This document shows positions 6,956 through 15,131 of a stretch of DNA of 37,490 bases, one piece after another. The stretch's first letter is position 1. Every line of letters begins with the position of its first letter. This stretch comes from JBOFSR01 sp051651645 (GTDB lineage Bacteria > Spirochaetota > Spirochaetia > Treponematales > Treponemataceae). The notes beneath the pieces were generated by a model, which was not told the origin of the DNA, made no database searches, and saw nothing but the letters and a program-made list of their open reading frames with translations. A program made the position numbers and the translations under genes. The DNA is taken from positions 1-37,490 of the forward strand of contig JBOFSR010000065.1 of assembly GCA_051651645.1 (NCBI GenBank). The letters run 5' to 3'.

Positions 6956-8485
6956 ATGAATTTTTATAGAATCAGTTTTTGCTTTTTTGTGATTTTATTG
7001 TATTTGCTTTTGTACTATTTTAAGAGCAAACGTTTGAAAAACATGGCAACGCGCTACTATCAGTATGTGCTGTATTGTGGCTTTTGTGTCCTTGCTATTG
7101 ACCTTCTCATGATTAGACTTGAGGCGATGACTAATTTATCTAGCTTTTTCTACCTTGTGGCTAATCAAGTGTATCATTGTATTATAATCACCTTCTATTT
7201 TTTTGTTAGCGTTTACCTTGTTATAATAGTAAAAAATAAATTAAAAAAAAATCTATTGTTTTGTTTGAGCTTGGTTTTTCCGTACTTGCTGATGATTCTT
7301 TTTCTTTTTGTTTTTCCGCTTTATTTAGGGCGTGAGGAATCTTTTGAAAAAATGAGTGCAATAATTTTTAGAACTTCACGCTTTGCTATTGCATATTTTC
7401 TTACTTTTATTTTAGCCTATAGCATACAGTACAAAAAAAATCTGGAAAAGCAAAAGAAAGCGTCCATTTTTCCATTCTTTGTTCTTATTCCAGTGATGAT
7501 TGTTTATCAATCTTTTTTTCAAGATGACAACCTTTTTTCACTAGGAACAACTCTGATTACGCTCGTTTTCTTTATGTCGCTTGAAAATCCCCATGAATTT
7601 CTGTGCTTTGGAGGAAAGGTTTTTAATGGAAAAGCCTTTGAAGTTGTTTTTGCAGAAAAATTGAATAGTAAAAAAACTTTTTCAATCGTTACCTTGCTGT
7701 ATAATCATATTGAAGATTGTGATACGTATGATCAAGAAGAGGAAATCTTGATTGAGGTTGCAAAGATTGTTGAAAAAAAATCTGGTGTACAAGGATTTAT
7801 TCCGCTTGATCAATATATTGTTTTTATTACAGATAATGATAAGGCTGATAAAATTAAAGAATTTGCCCATAATTATATTGCCGATGTAAAAATAGCTTTT
7901 GAGAAAAAAATGGATTTTAGAATTTTTCAGTATGATTTTGGCACAGATTTTACCAATATCCATGATTTTTTTGTTAAAATTCAAAACAAACGCGATGAGG
8001 CTCTGCGAAAAATTGCCTATTTTGACAGTGATTTAGGGATTAAAAACCGCAATGCTTTTGAAAATGAGCGAGCTTTTATAGATAAAAATATTCAAACGTT
8101 TTCTTCTGTTTGGTGTGCCATTCTTGATGTAAATGATTTAAAAATTATTAACGATGGTCAAGGGCATTTTGCAGGTGATCAGCTTTTAAGAGATTTTGCA
8201 GAAATTATTACCAGCTCGTTGGGCAATGCCAATGAAGCGTATCGGATTGGTGGCGATGAGTTTTTGATTATTCAGCTTTCACGAACAAAAGAAGAAATTG
8301 CAGAGCTTTTAGATCGAATTGAAACGGCGCGAGTTGAAAAAAATAAAACCCGCACCTTTCCGCTTAACTTTGCATTGGGGCATTCTTTTTTTGATCATTC
8401 ATGTGATTCCAAGCTTGGTACGGTACTCAAGAGAGCGGATGAGTTAATGTATCAAAACAAGAAAAAAATGAAGGCTGAAATTTAG
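6956..8485 (+). CDS. Membrane GGDEF-domain protein, probable diguanylate cyclase
   Basis: The protein has 509 residues. The first ~210 form a hydrophobic region of roughly six to eight helices with basic loops, unlike any sensor domain I recognise. A soluble ~140-residue linker follows, and then a GGDEF domain from about residue 350. The metal-binding Asp391 lies in DVNDLKIIND, and the active-site loop is GGDEF at 432-436 (YRIGGDEFLII). The usual inhibitory RxxD site upstream is replaced by NANE, so product feedback through the I-site is unlikely. It should make cyclic di-GMP from GTP at the membrane. AAGGGGG lies 5 nt before the ATG. It is co-transcribed with the ParB-like gene 14 nt upstream. 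Confidence 0.93.
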   Translation: MNFYRISFCFFVILLYLLLYYFKSKRLKNMATRYYQYVLYCGFCVLAIDLLMIRLEAMTNLSSFFYLVANQVYHCIIITFYFFVSVYLVIIVKNKLKKNLLFCLSLVFPYLLMILFLFVFPLYLGREESFEKMSAIIFRTSRFAIAYFLTFILAYSIQYKKNLEKQKKASIFPFFVLIPVMIVYQSFFQDDNLFSLGTTLITLVFFMSLENPHEFLCFGGKVFNGKAFEVVFAEKLNSKKTFSIVTLLYNHIEDCDTYDQEEEILIEVAKIVEKKSGVQGFIPLDQYIVFITDNDKADKIKEFAHNYIADVKIAFEKKMDFRIFQYDFGTDFTNIHDFFVKIQNKRDEALRKIAYFDSDLGIKNRNAFENERAFIDKNIQTFSSVWCAILDVNDLKIINDGQGHFAGDQLLRDFAEIITSSLGNANEAYRIGGDEFLIIQLSRTKEEIAELLDRIETARVEKNKTRTFPLNFALGHSFFDHSCDSKLGTVLKRADELMYQNKKKMKAEI

Positions 8486-8555
8486 CGTTTATTTCTGTGG
8501 CTTCTCTGTTGTACCGTGTTGCTTTTTGTTTTTTTTTGTATTATTCTTGCTAGCA

Positions 8556-9041
8556 ATGAGTGAGTGTTTTTATAAAAATGGATTAGCTTTTTCATGCACA
8601 CAATGCTCGTGCTGTTGTCGACACGAACCTGGTTTTGTGTATGTTTCACAGAATGACTTAGAAAAACTTGCGGCACATTTCAACATAACAGAGCAAGAAT
8701 TTGTTAAAAAGTATTGCCGCTGGGTTTCTTGCTACAAGGCACATGATAGTGCAAACCTTGCTGAGGCATTGTGTTTAAATGAAACGCCACAATTTGACTG
8801 TGTTTTTTGGAAAAATGGTTGTCAAGCGTATGAGGCACGCCCTGTTCAGTGCAGAACCTATCCTTTTTGGGATTTTTTGCTACATTCAGAAGCAAGTTGG
8901 AATGCCGAAAAAAAATCTTGCCCAGGAATTGGCACGGGAAGCATAAAATCTTTTGAGCAAATTAGCCAGCTTTGCAATCAATATATTCAGAATATTCCTG
9001 TGCGAAAAAATACTTTTGAAGGAAATTATAGTGAAAAATAA
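8556..9041 (+). CDS. YkgJ-family cysteine-cluster protein
   Basis: This 161-residue protein carries the CxxCxxCC cluster typical of the YkgJ/Fe-S or zinc cluster family near its start (FSCTQCSCCCRHEPG), followed by the family pattern GFVYVSQNDLEKLA, a later Cys in DCVFWKNGC, and RPVQCRTYPFW. Members are thought to bind iron or zinc; the cellular role is unclear. I prefer the ATG at 8556. An upstream TTG at 8526 would add a hydrophobic decapeptide encoded by a T-run. No clear Shine-Dalgarno is present, and a TATTAT at 8539-8544 just upstream might be a -10 giving a very short leader. It is the first gene of the block that leads to mltG, dnaG and rpoD. Confidence 0.85.
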   Translation: MSECFYKNGLAFSCTQCSCCCRHEPGFVYVSQNDLEKLAAHFNITEQEFVKKYCRWVSCYKAHDSANLAEALCLNETPQFDCVFWKNGCQAYEARPVQCRTYPFWDFLLHSEASWNAEKKSCPGIGTGSIKSFEQISQLCNQYIQNIPVRKNTFEGNYSEK

Positions 9042-9207
9042 TATTTTTAATTACGAGCTAACTTTTAGCGAAATAAAAGAGTTGCTTTTGTTTTTGCGCC
9101 AATGTGATCCCCAAATTCCGCATAGTTTAGATAATTTTGTTGGTAAGTTAGAAAATGATATTTATAATTCTTTGACGATTGAAGAGGCTGAACAATTTTT
9201 AGTATGA
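9031..9207 (+). CDS. Small conserved-looking protein, 58 aa, unknown function
   Basis: Translation probably starts at GTG 9031, with AAGGA 7 nt upstream (9019-9023). This gives KNNIFNYELTFSEIKELL at the N-terminus and ends in LTIEEAEQFLV. The start overlaps the preceding gene by 11 nt, and the stop overlaps the mltG start in a TATGA junction. Both overlaps are strong signs of a translated, coupled cistron. The predicted protein is soluble, helical and slightly acidic, with one Cys. A longer in-frame start at 8953 lacks a ribosome-binding site and lies well inside the upstream gene. No family recognised. Confidence 0.75.
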   Translation: MKNNIFNYELTFSEIKELLLFLRQCDPQIPHSLDNFVGKLENDIYNSLTIEEAEQFLV

Positions 9208-10235
9208 AAAAAAATATAAAACTTTTCTTAATCATTTTTACCGCTCTTACACTTTTTTGTTCTTTAGGCATCACCGTAATGATTTATAATCTTTTTAAGC
9301 CTGTTGATCAATCAAATGAGCCAATTTTTTATACAATTTCAATTCCATACGGGGCATCTGTTTCAAGTGTTGCTTCAGAATTAAAAAAGGCACAACTGAT
9401 TCGCTCGGAAAAACTTTTTTATTACCTTGCTCGCGTGCAAAAAAATTCTATTAAAGCGGGACGCTATACTATAACAGGTGATTTATCTCTATTGGAAATA
9501 ATCGATTTGCTGGAAAATGGCAGGCAGGATTATATTCGTGTCTCAATTCCTGAAGGTTTTACGCTTTCAAAAATTGGAGCCTTGCTTGAAAAAGAAAATG
9601 TGATAACCAAAGAGGCTTTTTTGAGTGCTTCACAGGATGGTAAGCTTCTTGAAAAATATCGTATTCCTGCAAAAAATGTTGAAGGCTATATTTTTCCTGA
9701 CACCTATTTTTTATATCAAGATATGAAAGGCTTTGACGTTTTGTCACTGTTTATTAATAATTTTTATAAAAATCTTGATGATTTACATATTCCAACTGAG
9801 GATCCTGTTGATTTGCATAAGACAATTACGCTAGCTTCTATTGTTGAGCGAGAGTATCGGATGGCAAGTGAAGCACCTCTTATGGCAAGTGTGTTCAAAA
9901 ATCGTATTGAAAAAAATATGGGCTTAGAATCTTGTGCAACAGTAGTGTATATTTTAACAGAGCTACAGGGAAAACCGCATCCAGATATTGTTACGTATGC
10001 GGACTTAAAAATTGATAATCCGTATAACACGTACAAGTGGGCAGGATTGCCCGCAGGCCCTATTTCAAACCCTGGAAAAATTGCACTGAGGGCAGCAGCT
10101 TTTCCTCCATCGACAGATTATTTCTTTTTCCGCTTAATCAATGAGGCCACAGGAGAGCATGTTTTTAGTGCCACTTTTAATGAGCATCGTTCTGCGGGAA
10201 GGAGTCTTGCGGCAAAAAAAGCCGCTGGTACATAG
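9204..10235 (+). CDS. mltG: Endolytic transglycosylase MltG (YceG-like)
   Basis: This 343-residue inner-membrane enzyme cleaves nascent glycan strands and is thought to terminate peptidoglycan polymerisation. It has an N-terminal membrane anchor (about residues 6-30), a LysM-like region (SIPYGASVSSVASELKKA), and the YceG catalytic domain with EGYIFPDTY (160-168), LASIVERE (catalytic Glu215) and GLPAGPISNPG. The length matches the family. Its ATG overlaps the preceding stop by 4 nt, so translation is coupled. The position next to dnaG and rpoD is distinctive, and its substrate is the product of PBPs such as the one at 3891. Confidence 0.95.
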   Translation: MKKNIKLFLIIFTALTLFCSLGITVMIYNLFKPVDQSNEPIFYTISIPYGASVSSVASELKKAQLIRSEKLFYYLARVQKNSIKAGRYTITGDLSLLEIIDLLENGRQDYIRVSIPEGFTLSKIGALLEKENVITKEAFLSASQDGKLLEKYRIPAKNVEGYIFPDTYFLYQDMKGFDVLSLFINNFYKNLDDLHIPTEDPVDLHKTITLASIVEREYRMASEAPLMASVFKNRIEKNMGLESCATVVYILTELQGKPHPDIVTYADLKIDNPYNTYKWAGLPAGPISNPGKIALRAAAFPPSTDYFFFRLINEATGEHVFSATFNEHRSAGRSLAAKKAAGT

Positions 10236-10240
10236 TTTTT

Positions 10241-12040
10241 ATGCGCCGTCTTTCTAGTCAAACAATTAATGACGTAAATACTCGCGTTGATATTATTACT
10301 TTAGTAGGCGAATATGTTGCCTTGAAAAAAAAAGGGAGTGATTGGTGGGGGTGTTGTCCGTTTCATTCAGAGAAAACACCGTCATTTCACGTTGTTCCCG
10401 ATAGAAATATGTATCATTGTTTTGGCTGTGGTAAAGGCGGAGGCCTAATTTCCTTTTATATGGAAATGGAAAAGCTCAATTTTGGTGAGGCTGTTGAAAG
10501 TATTGCAAAAAAATACGGCATTGAAATTGTGTATGAAGGAAAAATTGTTGATACAAGCGAGCAAGATAAGGCAAAAGATGAGATGCTTGATCTATATAAG
10601 CGAGTTTGTGCAATGTTTCACTATATTTTAATGACAAATAAAGATGCCGCAGTTGCAAAAAACTACATTGTTCAACGAGGGCTAAGTCCTCAAATTATTG
10701 AACAATTTATGATTGGCTATTCTCCAAAGGATAGGTTTTGGCTCAAAAAGTTTTTGCTTTCAAAGAATTACAGTCAAAAATTTCTTGAAAGCTCGGGTCT
10801 TTTTTCAAAAAAATATGCTGATATTGCGTTTTTTTCTAATCGTCTTATGTTTCCTATTTGGGATAGAAATGGTAATCCAATCGCGTTTGGAGCACGATTA
10901 TTGGAAGGTGATGGGCCAAAGTATGTGAACTCAGCTGAACTGCCTCAGTATAAAAAAGGCTCAACTTTGTACGCCTTTCACCTTGCAAAACAAGCAATCC
11001 GTGAAACAAAAATCGTCATTTTGTGCGAGGGCTACATGGATGTAATTGCGTATCATCAGGCGAATATAAAAAATGCGGTTGCTCCCTTGGGAACGGCATT
11101 AACGCTTGATCAAGTTCGTCTTTTTAAGCCCTTTGTTGAAACGGTTATTCTATCATTTGATACTGATACGGCTGGACTTAACGCTACAAAAAAAGCAATT
11201 GCCCTTTGTCGAGAAAATCACTGTACCGTAAAAATAGTTGACCCAAAAAAATACTTTGGTAGCACGGTTACAAACATACCAAAAGATCCTGCTGAAATTC
11301 TAGAACAACAGGGAGCTGAAGTCTTGACAAATATTGTGAATACGGCTACAATCGATTGCGATTTTTTACTGTCGTTACTAACTGAAAATTTTAATGATTC
11401 TTCTGAAGGTAAATTAAAAGCCTGTCTTGATTTTTTTTGGTACATAGATGCTTTACAGTCTGACGTACAAAAAGATGTTTGTCTTGAGCAATTAAGCGAA
11501 ACTTTTAATTTGAGCTTTGAAGCGGTAAAAAATGATTACAAAAATCAAGGAGTGGCAAAAAAACGTCTTTCCGCATATACGGTGGATGTACAGAAGTCAG
11601 AAAAAAATATAAAAAAAGATGCTGAGTTGCGTTTGATGCTTGCAAGTATTGTCAATGTAGAGTTTTATCCATTAGTAAGGGCTGCTTTAACAAGTGATGA
11701 TTTTGAAAACACATACGCGAAGGAATTGTTTTTTATAATGGAAGAATGCGTTCGTGAAGACCTCATGGCCTTTGATTTTATTTTTGAAAAATGTGCTGAT
11801 GAGAGCTTAAAAAAACTCATTGCGACCACTATTGCAACGGAAGAATTTGTAAATAATGCTCAAAAAATTATAGAAGACGGAATTCAGTTAATGAAAAAAA
11901 ATAGTCTTATGAAACGAAGAAACAATATTATGAGCAAAATACGTCAATATTCTAGTGCAGGAAGTGATCAGGGTGTATTAAAAAAATTAATTGAAGAGAA
12001 AATGCTCCTTGATGATGAATTAAAGAAGGGAAATAAATGA
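10241..12040 (+). CDS. dnaG: DNA primase
   Basis: This 599-residue protein makes RNA primers for the replisome. The CHC2 zinc finger is intact (C39-P-F-H42 and C60-F-G-C63). The TOPRIM core follows, with EGYMDV at 263-268 and the acidic DTD at 307-309, and then a helicase-interacting C-terminal domain of about 190 residues that is less conserved. It starts 5 nt after the mltG stop with no Shine-Dalgarno sequence, so it probably depends on re-initiation. It overlaps rpoD by 4 nt. The pairing with rpoD recalls the macromolecular-synthesis operon, but rpsU is absent. Confidence 0.97.
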   Translation: MRRLSSQTINDVNTRVDIITLVGEYVALKKKGSDWWGCCPFHSEKTPSFHVVPDRNMYHCFGCGKGGGLISFYMEMEKLNFGEAVESIAKKYGIEIVYEGKIVDTSEQDKAKDEMLDLYKRVCAMFHYILMTNKDAAVAKNYIVQRGLSPQIIEQFMIGYSPKDRFWLKKFLLSKNYSQKFLESSGLFSKKYADIAFFSNRLMFPIWDRNGNPIAFGARLLEGDGPKYVNSAELPQYKKGSTLYAFHLAKQAIRETKIVILCEGYMDVIAYHQANIKNAVAPLGTALTLDQVRLFKPFVETVILSFDTDTAGLNATKKAIALCRENHCTVKIVDPKKYFGSTVTNIPKDPAEILEQQGAEVLTNIVNTATIDCDFLLSLLTENFNDSSEGKLKACLDFFWYIDALQSDVQKDVCLEQLSETFNLSFEAVKNDYKNQGVAKKRLSAYTVDVQKSEKNIKKDAELRLMLASIVNVEFYPLVRAALTSDDFENTYAKELFFIMEECVREDLMAFDFIFEKCADESLKKLIATTIATEEFVNNAQKIIEDGIQLMKKNSLMKRRNNIMSKIRQYSSAGSDQGVLKKLIEEKMLLDDELKKGNK

Positions 12041-13776
12041 CACAACAAGAAATAGATCCTGTTATTGAGAAACTTATTGAGTATGCAAAACCAAAAAAAA
12101 GCATACATTGGGATGAATTATCCGACATTCTTCCTCCAGAGATTATGAACTCAAAAAAAATGGAAACTGTTCTTCAGTTGCTCGCCAAAAATAATATTCA
12201 GCTTATTGAGGATGACTTGGTTGCAGAAGAAGAAGCAAAGGTGAAAAAAGCGGAGGCGGGAAGAAAAAAACTTGTTTCTAGTGGCAAAGATTCAGCGATT
12301 GATGATCCTATTCGCTTGTATTTGCGTGAAATTGGCAAGGAAAATCTTTTAACTGCCGAGCAAGAAGTTGAATTGTCAAAGAATATGGAAGATGGTGAAG
12401 AAATTATTAAGCAGGTTATTCGTAAATCGGGCATGATAATTCCAGAGTTTTACCAAATTGGATTAAAAGCGTTTGCCAAAATTGATATCCACGAGCATGG
12501 ACGAGTTCGAAAAGAATTAAACGAAGAACTTTCTGAAAAAAGACGATTGCGTGTTTTTTATGGTGAGGCTTTAAAGCAGGTTTTGCCTGATATTAAGCAA
12601 TATATGCAGCTTAAAAAACAGTTTTTTGAAAAAGAGCTAACTCCGACTGTTTCTGACAAAAAATATAACGATTTGCGTATAAAAATCATGAACGTTATTG
12701 CTCAAGTCAACTTGCAGTCTGAGGAAATTGAAAAGCTTTCTGAAAAATTTATTGAGGCGACAAAGAAAATCCGAGAATATCGCCATCGACAAGAGAAAAA
12801 GGAAAAAGAGCTTCGTATTACTGATTATACTGAGCTGCGTATGCTTGGAAAGCGAGTTGCAATCAAGACTGAGCGGATAAAACTAGAGGAAGAGCTTGGA
12901 ATTCCTGCCGATGATATTCGTGAAATTTTTACTCAAATTCAAAAAATTGATAGAAAATTGCGTCGCCTTGAGTATGACTTTGAAAGCCCTGTTCAAGACA
13001 TTATTGCGATGGCTCAAGAAATTAAACGTGGCCGCATGAAAATGAAAAAGGCAAAAGATCGCTTAATAAATGCCAATTTACGGCTTGTTGTTTCTATTGC
13101 AAAAAAATATACTAATCGTGGATTGCATTTTTTTGATTTAGTGCAAGAGGGCAATATTGGCTTAATTAAAGCGGTTGAGAAATTTGAATATAGTAAGGGC
13201 TTTAAGTTTTCAACGTATGCAACGTGGTGGATTCGACAAGCAATTACGCGAAGTATTTCTGATCAGGCACGGACAATTCGTGTTCCTGTTCACATGATTG
13301 AGCAGATTAATAAGATTGTTCGAGAGTCTCGCCAGCTTATGCAAAAACTCGGGCGAGAACCAACTGATGATGAAATCGCTGCACATATTGGCTGGTCTGT
13401 TTCTCGCGTAAAACAGGTGAAAAATGTTGCCCGTGAGCCAATTTCTCTTGAAACACCAATCGGTGAGGAGGAAGATACGCTTTTGGGCGATTTTATTGAA
13501 GATAAGGATGTTGAAAATCCTGCAACACTTACGGCTTTTACCTTGTTGCAAGAGCAGTTACGTTCTGTTTTGGAAACCTTACCGTCTCGTGAACAAGATG
13601 TTTTAAAAATGCGATTTGGTTTAGAGGACGGCTATTCTTTGACGCTTGAAGAAGTTGGCTTGTACTTTAATGTAACAAGGGAGCGGATTCGCCAAATTGA
13701 GGCAAAGGCGTTGCGACGTTTGCGCCACCCTCGTCGAAGTAATCCTTTGCGGGATTATCAAGACACTCAGTTATAG
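12037..13776 (+). CDS. rpoD: Primary RNA polymerase sigma factor (sigma-70)
   Basis: This 579-residue housekeeping sigma factor has a region 1.1-like start (DPVIEKLIEYAKPKKSIHWDEL), region 1.2 (DDPIRLYLREIGKENLLTAE), a ~230-residue non-conserved charged insert, region 2 at about 341-410 (NANLRLVVSIAKKY, KFSTYATWWIRQAI), region 3, and region 4.2 near 535-565 (NVTRERIRQIEAKALRRLRH). It recognises TTGACA/TATAAT-type promoters, which fits the many such sites in this window. The ATG lies in the ATGA overlap with dnaG and is preceded by AAGGGA. A small stem-loop (AAGCA/TGCTT) follows the stop at about 13792, too weak to call a terminator. Confidence 0.97.
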   Translation: MTQQEIDPVIEKLIEYAKPKKSIHWDELSDILPPEIMNSKKMETVLQLLAKNNIQLIEDDLVAEEEAKVKKAEAGRKKLVSSGKDSAIDDPIRLYLREIGKENLLTAEQEVELSKNMEDGEEIIKQVIRKSGMIIPEFYQIGLKAFAKIDIHEHGRVRKELNEELSEKRRLRVFYGEALKQVLPDIKQYMQLKKQFFEKELTPTVSDKKYNDLRIKIMNVIAQVNLQSEEIEKLSEKFIEATKKIREYRHRQEKKEKELRITDYTELRMLGKRVAIKTERIKLEEELGIPADDIREIFTQIQKIDRKLRRLEYDFESPVQDIIAMAQEIKRGRMKMKKAKDRLINANLRLVVSIAKKYTNRGLHFFDLVQEGNIGLIKAVEKFEYSKGFKFSTYATWWIRQAITRSISDQARTIRVPVHMIEQINKIVRESRQLMQKLGREPTDDEIAAHIGWSVSRVKQVKNVAREPISLETPIGEEEDTLLGDFIEDKDVENPATLTAFTLLQEQLRSVLETLPSREQDVLKMRFGLEDGYSLTLEEVGLYFNVTRERIRQIEAKALRRLRHPRRSNPLRDYQDTQL

Positions 13777-13828
13777 AGATTAATTAAAAAGCAAAGTTGC
13801 TTGTAAATAATATTGTGTGAGGTTTATT

Positions 13829-14701
13829 ATGGAAATGAAGGAAGTATTTGATAAGTTAAAAGAGTTGCAAGAAATCTTGGCTCAAAAACATGCTCTGGAG
13901 CTTCAAGTTGCTGATATGCCGCGAAAACTTGTTTCGCAGGAAGAGCTTTTGTCTCGCTTAAAGAAAGAATATATTGATAAAAATGAGGTGTATGAGAGGG
14001 TAAAATCAAAAATTGTTCACTTAAAAGCAGAACTAGGCACTGTTGAGGCAGCTCGTGATCGCAGTGAAAAAAACATGGACGGAATTACAACTCACCGTGA
14101 GTACGAAGCCCTTGACAAAGAAATTAAAGACGCAACTGAAAGTGAAAAAAATATTCGTCGGGATTTGCAGCGTGAAGAGAAATATTTTGTTGACTTAAAT
14201 GAAACCTTAAAACAAGAAGAAGAGCTAATTTCTCAGCAAGAGAAAGAATTAAATGACGGAAAACACTTTCTTGAAATCGAAATTGGAAAAATCAATGCAC
14301 AAATTGAGGATTTAAAAGAGCAGGAAGGTAAGATTATACCGCATCTTGATGAGTTCGACAGAGAAATGGTTTACAAATTTGAGCGAATCATTAAAAGCAA
14401 GCATAGCAAGGGAATTGTTGCCGTTAAAGGAAATGTTTGCGATGGTTGCCACATGATTTTGCCTGCACAGTTTGCCAATGAAGTGCATAATGGTGAAAAA
14501 ATTGTTTTTTGTCCATACTGCAGTCGTATTCTTTTTTATGAAGATGTTGATGATTCTGCCGCTGAATATTTCCATGTTGATGAAACAGGAAGTTTAGTTG
14601 ACCTTGATGATGATTTTGATGATGACTTTGATGATGAGGAAGAGGAAGTTTCTGCTCCATATACGCGCAGTGAATTTGGTGATATTGGTTTTGATGACTA
14701 G
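13829..14701 (+). CDS. Coiled-coil C4 zinc-ribbon protein
   Basis: This 290-residue protein starts at ATG 13829, 6 nt after GAGG. A GTG at 13817 is in frame but lies before that site. Residues 1-~185 are a long coiled coil rich in Glu and Lys. A C4 zinc ribbon follows: C204-D-G-C207 and C228-P-Y-C231. An unusually acidic Asp/Glu tail (about 258-278) ends the protein. It matches the bacterial zinc-ribbon family with an N-terminal hairpin coiled coil (PF02591-like), often encoded near RNase P or rpoD. The function is not settled; nucleic-acid association is plausible. rnpB begins 10 nt after the stop. Confidence 0.88.
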   Translation: MEMKEVFDKLKELQEILAQKHALELQVADMPRKLVSQEELLSRLKKEYIDKNEVYERVKSKIVHLKAELGTVEAARDRSEKNMDGITTHREYEALDKEIKDATESEKNIRRDLQREEKYFVDLNETLKQEEELISQQEKELNDGKHFLEIEIGKINAQIEDLKEQEGKIIPHLDEFDREMVYKFERIIKSKHSKGIVAVKGNVCDGCHMILPAQFANEVHNGEKIVFCPYCSRILFYEDVDDSAAEYFHVDETGSLVDLDDDFDDDFDDEEEEVSAPYTRSEFGDIGFDD

Positions 14702-14710
14702 TTAAATTTT

Positions 14711-15106
14711 ACAGAAGAGATGACTAGGTCGTAATTATGGGCTTTTTTAGGCTTACATAATTGAGGAAAGTCCGGGCTCCATCGGAAAAACGCCAGTTAA
14801 CAACTGGGCTTTTGTATTTATTACAAGGGATAGAAAGTGCAACAGAAAGTAAACCGCAAGATGACGTGTTCATTTTGTAAGGGTGAAACAGCAGGGTAAG
14901 AGCCTGCTCGCAAGTTTGGTAACAAATTTGTTGGGTAAACCTCGTTTGGAGCAAAATCAAGCAGTAGCGTTACTCCGATATTTACGCTACGGGTAGATTG
15001 CTAAAGATATAAAGCAATTTATATATGAGATAGATGACCTACAGTTTTTACGGGTTGAGAAATCGCTCTTAAAAATTTACAGAACCCGGCTTACTATCTC
15101 TTCTGT
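14711..15106 (+). ncRNA. rnpB: RNase P RNA (bacterial)
   Basis: This catalytic RNA matures tRNA 5' ends. The conserved CR-I box GAGGAAAGTCCGGGCTCC lies at 14763-14780. Other core motifs follow in order: ACAGAAAGTAAACCGC, GGTGAAACAGCAGGGTAAGAG, GGGTAAACC, and the 3' box CAGAACCCGGCTTA near 15080. Ends are set by a perfect 11-bp P1 helix: ACAGAAGAGAT (14711-14721) pairs with ATCTCTTCTGT (15096-15106). A run of seven T follows directly, so P1 may double as the terminator stem. No convincing separate promoter is visible; it may be processed from the rpoD transcript. Confidence 0.97.
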
Positions 15107-15131
15107 TTTTTTAGAGTACAAAAAGAGTTTT

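Noticed and set aside
8926..8945. Second sigma-54-like element (TTGGCACG) inside the YkgJ-type gene
   Set aside because: GG and the next GC are 8 bp apart instead of 10, and no TTGC follows, so it does not meet the -24/-12 rule.
9014..9207. Frameshifted remnant of the YkgJ-type gene
   Set aside because: The 58-residue frame has its own ribosome-binding site and overlaps both neighbours as a coupled cistron would, and the YkgJ-type gene is complete without it.
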